Shown in pieces: positions 30,393 through 34,997 of a stretch of DNA of 34,997 nt. Origin of the DNA: a bacterium (GTDB lineage Bacteria > Elusimicrobiota > Elusimicrobia > UBA1565 > UBA9628); the NCBI GenBank assembly GCA_021846045.1, contig JAJZCM010000019.1, positions 1 to 34,997 on the forward strand. The letters run 5' to 3'. The first letter of the stretch is position 1. Every line of letters starts with the position of its first letter. The translations under genes were made by a program, and so were the position numbers. The notes under the pieces are model-generated. The model saw only the letters and a list, made by a program, of their open reading frames with translations, did not search any database and was not told where the DNA came from.

Positions 30393-31288
30393 AGCGGCCA
30401 AATCCAATCCTCATCGAGATGGCCCCTAGAGACGGGCTTCAAAGTCAACATAGTCTTATTCCGACCGAAGCCAAAGTCTCTTTTATCGAGGCTTTATCGG
30501 AATCAGGGCTTTCTGAAATTGAAGCCGGCGCCTTTGTTTCCCCTAAGGCCGTTCCCGCCATGGCGGATTCTCTATTGGTTTTTCAAAAGATGAAAAGAAA
30601 AAAAGGAGTCGTCTATTCAGCCTTGGCGCCCAATGAAAAAGGCTTGGATTTGGCGGTTTTGGCCGGCGTAAATAAAATTGCCGTGTTTACCGCGGCCTCC
30701 GAGACTTTCAATCAAAAAAACATAAACGCTACAACGAAAGAATCCCTCAAGCGCTTCTTGCCGGTTGTTTCAAAAGCCAAGATAGCGAGCCTTCCAATTC
30801 GAGGTTATGTGTCGACCGCGTTTTTTTGTCCGTATGAAGGGAGAATCAGTCCGGAGGCGGCGCTGAGGGTCTGTTTGGAACTCCTGGATCTGGGGGTTGA
30901 TGAAATTTCGATCGGCGATACTATCGGACGAGCTTGTCCGGATGATGTGCGGAGGCTCTTGGACCTCTGCTTGAAAAAAATTCCCGCAGATAAAATGGCT
31001 CTTCATTTCCACGACACTTATGGAATGGCGGTGGCCAATGCCTTGGCCGCATGGGATGAATATAAAATCGCCCGTTTTGACGCTTCTTCCGGCGGAATCG
31101 GCGGATGTCCTTACGCGCCGGGGGCTTCCGGAAACGTCGCATTAGAAGACTTGGCCTTTGCCTTTGAGTCTTGTGCGGGCAAGACGGGAGTTGATTTAAA
31201 AAAAATTAATAAGGCCTTGGACGGAATCGCCCCCTACATAGAGAAACCGTTCTCTTCACGGCTGCAAACCTTAAGGAGTGCGCTATGA
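30389..31288 (+). CDS. liuE: Hydroxymethylglutaryl-CoA lyase
   Basis: At 299 residues this is typical. It splits HMG-CoA into acetoacetate and acetyl-CoA, the last step of leucine degradation. IEMAPRDGLQSQ opens the HMGL-like TIM barrel with the metal Asp, TIGRACPDDVRRLL and HFHDTYGMAVANALAAW provide the metal His residues, and GGIGGCPYAPGASGNVALED holds the signature catalytic Cys loop. The start is a GTG overlapping the liuC stop (GTGA) and the stop overlaps the next ATG (ATGA), so the operon is translationally coupled throughout. Confidence 0.94.
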   Translation: MKRPNPILIEMAPRDGLQSQHSLIPTEAKVSFIEALSESGLSEIEAGAFVSPKAVPAMADSLLVFQKMKRKKGVVYSALAPNEKGLDLAVLAGVNKIAVFTAASETFNQKNINATTKESLKRFLPVVSKAKIASLPIRGYVSTAFFCPYEGRISPEAALRVCLELLDLGVDEISIGDTIGRACPDDVRRLLDLCLKKIPADKMALHFHDTYGMAVANALAAWDEYKIARFDASSGGIGGCPYAPGASGNVALEDLAFAFESCAGKTGVDLKKINKALDGIAPYIEKPFSSRLQTLRSAL

Positions 31289-31974
31289 TTTATTACCGAT
31301 ACCACTTTAAATTTGAAAACGGGACCGAAAAAATTTTTGAGATTAAATTAGATGAGGAAAATTTAAGCATTCAAAATACCATTCCGGCTCCGCTGCCGGA
31401 ATGGGCGAGTCTCAATGTTTCAAAATGCGAGAACTGTCCGTTGAGCCAAGAGTCGGTTCCGTTTTGTCCGACGGCGGCTTCCATCGTAGGGCTAACCCGT
31501 TCTTTCTCGGAGGTGATGTCAATTGAACCGGCAGAAGTGATGGTCGAAAGTTCAGCCCGCAACTATTATAAAAAAGTTCCCGCCCAGCAAGGACTTTTTT
31601 CGCTTCTGGGAATTTACATGGCGACTAGCGGCTGCCCGGTAACTCAAAAGCTTCGCCCCATGGTGCGTCATCATCTTCCTTTCTCCTCCTCCTCGGAAAC
31701 GATTTACCGCGTCTTGACGATGTATTTAGCGGCCCAGTATTACCGGATGCGGAAGGGATTGGCTCCCGATTGGGAGCTTCACGATCTGATCCGTTTTTAT
31801 GAAGACATTCAAAAAGTCAATGTTGGTTTTAGCCAACGCTTGCGGCAAGCGGTTAAGGAAGAATCTTTGACAAACGCGGTCGTAATGCTCGACACCTTGG
31901 CTTCTTTGTTTCACCACTTTTCCAAGAAAAGCGTGGATTCTCTGGAAAATCTCTTTAAGGCTTATCTGAAATAA
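31285..31974 (+). CDS. DUF6901-like protein of unknown function
   Basis: This protein of 229 residues begins MIYYRYHFKFENG and has a Cys-rich segment (CENCPLSQESVPFCP, about 48-62), a Cys at SGCPVTQKL and a helical C-terminal half with conserved-looking HHLPFSSSSETIYRVLTMYLA. This fits my recollection of the DUF6901 family, which has no known function. The Cys residues could bind zinc or an iron-sulphur cluster. Its start overlaps the liuE stop (ATGA), so it is made together with the leucine enzymes, but a role there is not evident. The stop is immediately followed by the promoter of the toxin-antitoxin pair. Confidence 0.7.
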   Translation: MIYYRYHFKFENGTEKIFEIKLDEENLSIQNTIPAPLPEWASLNVSKCENCPLSQESVPFCPTAASIVGLTRSFSEVMSIEPAEVMVESSARNYYKKVPAQQGLFSLLGIYMATSGCPVTQKLRPMVRHHLPFSSSSETIYRVLTMYLAAQYYRMRKGLAPDWELHDLIRFYEDIQKVNVGFSQRLRQAVKEESLTNAVVMLDTLASLFHHFSKKSVDSLENLFKAYLK

Positions 31975-31979
31975 ACCCC

Positions 31980-32008
31980 TTGACGAAACGTCCGTTTTCC
32001 GGTACGCT
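31980..32008 (+). promoter_or_regulatory. Promoter of the toxin-antitoxin pair, leaderless spacing
   Basis: TTGACG (31980-31985), 17 bases, TACGCT (32003-32008), then exactly six bases to the antitoxin GTG. This is the clearest full promoter of the leaderless set. Confidence 0.75.
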
Positions 32009-32014
32009 TAGAGT

Positions 32015-32257
32015 GTGACTACTTTGACCGCAAGTTCCGCTAGGGCGCGGCTCTATAGGTTGCTTGATGAAACCGCTTCTTCCCATGAGCCGGTTCAGAT
32101 TACCGGGAAGCGCTCCAGCGGAGTCTTGGTTTCCGAAGAGGATTGGCGCTCCATTCAGGAGACTCTTTATCTCCTTTCCATGCCTGGGATGCGAAAATCC
32201 ATCCGGGCAGGGCTTCAAACGCCGCTTAAAAAAACATCCTCAAAGCTTCGCTGGTGA
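32015..32257 (+). CDS. yefM: YefM/Phd-family antitoxin
   Basis: This protein of 80 residues reads TTLTASSARARLYRLLDETASSHEPVQITG at its start, the DNA-binding Phd/YefM fold, then SSGVLVSEEDWRSIQETLYLL and a C-terminal PGM...I..G toxin-wrapping tail. It neutralises the downstream RNase and normally represses its own promoter. The start is GTG and probably leaderless. Its stop overlaps the toxin GTG by four bases (GTGA), which keeps toxin and antitoxin synthesis coupled. Confidence 0.88.
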   Translation: MTTLTASSARARLYRLLDETASSHEPVQITGKRSSGVLVSEEDWRSIQETLYLLSMPGMRKSIRAGLQTPLKKTSSKLRW

Positions 32258-32517
32258 ACTGGCAGATCGTCTTTACGAAACAGGCCCAGAAAGACGCCAA
32301 GAAACTTGCCGCTACGGGGTTGCGGTCAAAGGCGGAAGCGCTTCTTCGTATTCTTGGGCGCGATCCTTTTCAAAACCCTCCTCGCTTTGAAAAGCTTGTT
32401 GGTGATCTCGCTGGCGCTTATTCCCGCCGCATCAATATCCATCATCGCCTCGTTTATCAAGTCCTTCCGGGAGCTAAAATGGTTAAGGTCATCCGGCTTT
32501 GGACTCATTACGAATAA
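32254..32517 (+). CDS. yoeB: YoeB-family mRNA interferase toxin
   Basis: At 87 residues this is the family length. WQIVFTKQAQKDAKKL opens the RelE-like fold, PFQNPPRFEKLVGDLAGAYSRRIN is the core, and IHHRLVYQV...RLWTHYE carries the catalytic Arg, His and C-terminal Tyr of YoeB. It cuts mRNA in the ribosome during stress. The GTG start overlaps the yefM stop. It looks intact and is convergent with tRNA-Arg. Confidence 0.92.
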   Translation: MNWQIVFTKQAQKDAKKLAATGLRSKAEALLRILGRDPFQNPPRFEKLVGDLAGAYSRRINIHHRLVYQVLPGAKMVKVIRLWTHYE

Positions 32518-32592
32518 GTATTAGCCAACTACAAAATCACCACAAGTAAAAAACCGGTTTCCCAATTAATGGAGGTTTCATAACGAGTCTCT

Positions 32593-32664
32593 TGCGCCCG
32601 AGAGGAATTGAACCTCTACTTACAGCTTCGGAGGCTGTCGTGATATCCGTTTCACTACGGGCGC
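32593..32664 (-). tRNA. tRNA-Arg (CCG)
   Basis: The minus strand folds to a cloverleaf: acceptor GCGCCCG with CGGGCGC, anticodon stem ACAGC/GCTGT around the loop CTCCGAA (anticodon CCG), and T stem AGAGG/CCTCT with TTCAATT. The discriminator is A and CCA is not encoded. It lies downstream of rplA on the same strand. Confidence 0.93.
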
Positions 32665-32675
32665 GAAAAAAATTA

Positions 32676-32719
32676 AAATAGGGACGGTAAAATAGGATTA
32701 GGTCCCATTTTACCGTCCC
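32676..32719. repeat. GGGACGGTAAAAT inverted repeat after rplA, possible terminator
   Basis: GGGACGGTAAAAT (32681-32693) and ATTTTACCGTCCC (32707-32719) are perfect inverted arms around a 13-base loop, preceded by AAAATA. It resembles the GGGAC palindromes at 9937 and 22856. Lying between the rplA stop and tRNA-Arg, it could end or attenuate the ribosomal transcript, but it lacks a proper T-run on the minus strand. Confidence 0.65.
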
Positions 32720-32727
32720 CAGCTTGG

Positions 32728-33411
32728 TTAGAACTTCTGGTTAGGATCGACGGATATCCCGGGACCCATGCTGGATGAGAGAGTCACGCTCATCATGTAG
32801 GTCCCTTTGGAGGATGAGGGCTTGGCCTTTTGGACGGCTTCCAAAACGGCTTTCGCGTTTCCGACGATTTTGGCCGGATCAAAAGAGGCTTTTCCCACCG
32901 GGACATGGAGGATTCCGTAATCATCCACTTTGTATTCGACGCGTCCGGCTTTAAGTTCCTTGACGGCTTTTCCTAATTCGATGGCGACCGTGCCGCTCTT
33001 GGGGTTGGGCATGAGTCCGCGAGGGCCAAGAATTTTTCCGAGTTTGGAAAGGTCTTTCATCATGTCCGGAGTCGCAACTAAGATGTCAAATTCCAAGAAT
33101 CCTTTTGATATCTGGTCGATCAAATCATCTCCTCCAACGATATCGGCTCCAGCAGCGGAAGCTTCTTTTTGCTTTTCCCCTCTAGTGACGACCGCTACTT
33201 TCTTGGTTTTACCGAGTCCGTTCGGCAAAACGACGGTGCCGCGAACCTGTTGGTCGGCTTGTTTCGGGTCGACTCCCAAGCGAACATGGAGTTCAATGGT
33301 CTCGTCGAATTTTGCCGTCGCGCATTTCTTGGAAAGAGCCGAGGCTTCCTCCAAGGCGTAAAGCTTGCCGACTTCTACTTCTTTAGCTGCCAATACTGTT
33401 CTTTTTCCCAT
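32728..33411 (-). CDS. rplA: 50S ribosomal protein L1
   Basis: At 227 residues this is the normal length. FDETIELHVRLGVDPKQADQ, GTVVLPNGLGKTKKVAVVTRG, GRVEYKVDDYGILHVPVGK and the universal GPRGLMPNPKSGTV identify L1, which binds 23S rRNA at the L1 stalk and can repress its own operon. It starts four bases after rplK. Downstream, where rplJ-rplL-rpoB usually follow, there is only a hairpin, tRNA-Arg and the convergent toxin genes. Confidence 0.97.
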   Translation of the reverse strand: MGKRTVLAAKEVEVGKLYALEEASALSKKCATAKFDETIELHVRLGVDPKQADQQVRGTVVLPNGLGKTKKVAVVTRGEKQKEASAAGADIVGGDDLIDQISKGFLEFDILVATPDMMKDLSKLGKILGPRGLMPNPKSGTVAIELGKAVKELKAGRVEYKVDDYGILHVPVGKASFDPAKIVGNAKAVLEAVQKAKPSSSKGTYMMSVTLSSSMGPGISVDPNQKF

Positions 33412-33415
33412 ATTC

Positions 33416-33844
33416 TTATCCTATGACCTCAATTCCCATTGAACGCGCAGTTCCTTTAACCATTTCAACGGCGCTTTTTAAGTCCTTGGTGTTTAAATCC
33501 GGCATTTTTTGGGTCGCGATTTCTTCCGCTTGCTTGACGGTAATTTTGCCGACTTTGTTGCGATTTGGCTCGCCGGAGGCTTTGGCCAAACCCGCCGCGC
33601 GTTTGAGAAGAGAAGAAATAGGCGGCATTTTGGTGACAAAGGTAAATGAGCGGTCATCAAAAACGGTTAAAACCACTGGAATGGTCATTCCCGATTCCGC
33701 TGATTTCGTGCGTTCATTGAACTGCTTGCAGAAATCCATGATGTTGACGCCATGTTGTCCCAATGCTGGTCCCACAGGCGGGGCGGGAGTCGCTCCACCA
33801 GCTGGGATTTGGAGTTTAACTTGTGTTTTTACTTTTTTGGCCAT
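33416..33844 (-). CDS. rplK: 50S ribosomal protein L11
   Basis: At 142 residues this is the standard length. [20 protein letters not shown] and the following [16 protein letters not shown] are the N-terminal L11 signature, and the C-terminal rRNA-binding domain contains [20 protein letters not shown]. It is part of the GTPase-associated centre with L10/L12. It lies 23 bases after nusG and four before rplA. Confidence 0.98.
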   Translation of the reverse strand: MAKKVKTQVKLQIPAGGATPAPPVGPALGQHGVNIMDFCKQFNERTKSAESGMTIPVVLTVFDDRSFTFVTKMPPISSLLKRAAGLAKASGEPNRNKVGKITVKQAEEIATQKMPDLNTKDLKSAVEMVKGTARSMGIEVIG

Positions 33845-33867
33845 TCTATTTTCCTCTTATTATATGT

Positions 33868-34416
33868 TTACACTTTTTCAACTTGCAGAAAATCAAGTTC
33901 AACGGGGGTCGGGCGTCCAAAAATGGTCACCATGGCTTTTATTTTGGCCTTGGGCTCGTTGATTTCTTCGACGATTCCAACAAAATGCCTGAAAGGTCCC
34001 TCGATGATGCGGATGTTTTCCCCCTTCTCGAATTGAATCGCGGGGCGCGGCTTTTCCGCCGAGGTTGAATCGGTCAAATTCTGAATGGAGAGGACTTCTT
34101 CCTCGGGAAGAGGAGTCGGGTGGGGCTCTCCCAGAAAACCCGCAACCCCGGGAATGCCTTTAACCGCCCAATAAGTGATCTCATCAACTTGCATATCCAC
34201 CAGAATATAGCCGGGAAAAAATTTTCTCTTTGAGACTTTCTTTTTGTTTTTTTTGATTTCAACAACGTCTTCCATCGGTACTAAAACTTTGAAAATCTTG
34301 TCTTGAAGCTTTTCCGTCTCGATCTTGCTCTGGAGAAGCCGGGTCACTTTTTCTTCATGCCCTGTCTGCGTGTGAAGGACATACCAGCCGCGCGTCACGG
34401 ATTGAGTTTGCGTCAT
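33868..34416 (-). CDS. nusG: Transcription termination/antitermination factor NusG
   Basis: This protein of 182 residues has an NGN domain (GWYVLHTQTGHEEKVTRLLQ, FFPGYILVDM) and a KOW domain (FEKGENIRIIEGPFRHFVGIV near residue 125). It contacts RNA polymerase and Rho or the ribosome. Its ATG overlaps the secE stop by one base (TAATG), and AGGAGG lies before the start. Confidence 0.97.
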   Translation of the reverse strand: MTQTQSVTRGWYVLHTQTGHEEKVTRLLQSKIETEKLQDKIFKVLVPMEDVVEIKKNKKKVSKRKFFPGYILVDMQVDEITYWAVKGIPGVAGFLGEPHPTPLPEEEVLSIQNLTDSTSAEKPRPAIQFEKGENIRIIEGPFRHFVGIVEEINEPKAKIKAMVTIFGRPTPVELDFLQVEKV

Positions 34417-34604
34417 TACCTGCCTCCTAATACGGCGCCTAAAATAACTGATAAAACAAAATCAATTCCCGCTATATAAAGCGAGAAGAGAAGAACCAAA
34501 ATGATGACCACCCGGGTTGACTCAAAGGCTTGCTTGCGAGTCAGCCAAGAAGACTTTTTTAGTTCTGAATAAGCTTCTTGTACAAATTGCGTTGCTTTGT
34601 TCAT
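34416..34604 (-). CDS. secE: Preprotein translocase subunit SecE
   Basis: This protein of 62 residues has a short amphipathic segment (FVQEAYSELKKSSWLTRKQAF) and one membrane helix (TRVVIILVLLFSLYIAGIDFVL), the minimal bacterial SecE. It clamps the SecY channel. It lies between tRNA-Trp and nusG, the common order. Confidence 0.95.
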   Translation of the reverse strand: MNKATQFVQEAYSELKKSSWLTRKQAFESTRVVIILVLLFSLYIAGIDFVLSVILGAVLGGR

Positions 34605-34618
34605 GGTTTATATCCGCG

Positions 34619-34691
34619 CGGGGGCGCCAGGACTTGAACCTGGAGTCTTGGTTTTGGAGACCAATGGTTTAGCCAATTAACCGACACCCCC
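34619..34691 (-). tRNA. tRNA-Trp (CCA)
   Basis: The minus strand gives acceptor GGGGGTG with CGCCCCC, anticodon stem TTGGT/ACCAA around CTCCAAA (anticodon CCA), and T stem CCAGG/CCTGG with TTCAAGT. The discriminator is G and CCA is not encoded. It sits between rpmG and secE, as in many bacteria. Confidence 0.95.
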
Positions 34692-34697
34692 AATTAG

Positions 34698-34853
34698 CTA
34701 TTGCTTGGACTCCTTGTGCGCGGTCGACTTCCCGCATTTGCGGCAAAACTTATTGACTTCCAGCTTGTAATCCTTTTTTTTACCGCGCTGAAAGGCGTAG
34801 TTTTTGTCTTTGCACGCCGAACACGCGAGAATTGTGATGATTCTGTCGCCCAT
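34698..34853 (-). CDS. rpmG: 50S ribosomal protein L33
   Basis: At 51 residues this is full length. MGDRIITILACSACKDKNYA and KFCRKCGKSTAHKESK carry the two Cys pairs (CSAC, CRKC) of the zinc-binding L33 form, so it is likely active only with zinc available. A ribosome-binding site (GAGGAAA) precedes the ATG. A longer in-frame opening reaches back into tuf but has no support. Confidence 0.95.
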   Translation of the reverse strand: MGDRIITILACSACKDKNYAFQRGKKKDYKLEVNKFCRKCGKSTAHKESKQ

Positions 34854-34875
34854 AGTTTCCTCTAGTTTAATTTTT

Positions 34876-34997
34876 TCAAGCGATAATATCGCCGACGACT
34901 CCGGCTCCGACGGTGTGACCGCCTTCGCGAACCGCGAATCTAAGTCCCTTCTCAAGAGCGATCGGGCAGATGAGCTCAACATCAATATCGATATTGT
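34876..34997 (-). CDS. tuf: Elongation factor Tu, C-terminal end only
   Basis: The minus strand reads [20 protein letters not shown], then [18 protein letters not shown] and a stop, the C-terminus of EF-Tu domain 3. The rest is beyond the right edge. It lies 22 bases before rpmG. Confidence 0.95.
   Translation of the reverse strand, partial: NIDIDVELICPIALEKGLRFAVREGGHTVGAGVVGDIIA

Overview
The window looks like the chromosome of a Gram-negative-type bacterium of moderate GC content. It has Omp85-like and other outer-membrane proteins, a type IV pilus motor set (pilB-pilT-pilC), tightly overlapping operons, and a tuf-rpmG-tRNA-Trp-secE-nusG-rplK-rplA block at the right edge. I cannot place it taxonomically from sequence alone. 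The gene mix would suit an uncultured lineage such as Elusimicrobiota or Omnitrophota, but that is inference.

Layout, left to right. (1) Positions 1-1130: an IS1634-type transposase running off the left edge, then about 340 bp without a gene. (2) 1473-5916, minus strand: a DUF1460 amidase-like exported protein, then an overlapping operon of a sodium:solute symporter, an AIR-synthase/HypE-like protein and an exported barrel-like protein. (3) 5939-8741, plus strand: greA, a queG with no ordinary start codon, and an Omp85-family barrel. (4) 8758-13802, minus strand: operon tpiA-pduL-deoC-two-domain ALDH-zinc ribbon, which reads as deoxyribose-phosphate/acetaldehyde metabolism without microcompartment shell genes. 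(5) 13884-18752: a clpP whose catalytic Asp is Asn, then pilB-pilT-pilC. (6) 18760-22773: uvrC lacking its C-terminal HhH domain, a deleted IS3-family element with both ends preserved, a basic membrane-anchored protein and a lytic transglycosylase. (7) 22871-26819: a divergent locus with ThiF-like and nitroreductase proteins on one side, and a CheY-like receiver plus a CheC/acyltransferase fusion on the other. A small exported peptide with two Cys repeats follows, behind a perfect FNR-type box. (8) 26882-31974: an adenosine-deaminase-family gene, then a leucine-degradation operon (liuB-liuC-liuE plus a DUF6901-like gene). (9) 32015-32517: a YefM/YoeB toxin-antitoxin pair. (10) 32593-34997, minus strand: tRNA-Arg and the ribosomal/transcription block.

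Two themes run across the window. First, six genes have a -10 hexamer exactly six bases before the start codon and so look leaderless, and two more have strong promoters nine bases before an ATG. Second, small palindromic repeats of at least three families are scattered through the window. Two copies of one family are flanked by perfect 9-10 bp direct repeats (target-site duplications). Several sit inside reading frames without breaking them: the queG 3' end, the linker of the two-domain ALDH, and the junction of the CheC and acyltransferase domains. Others supply or abut stop codons.
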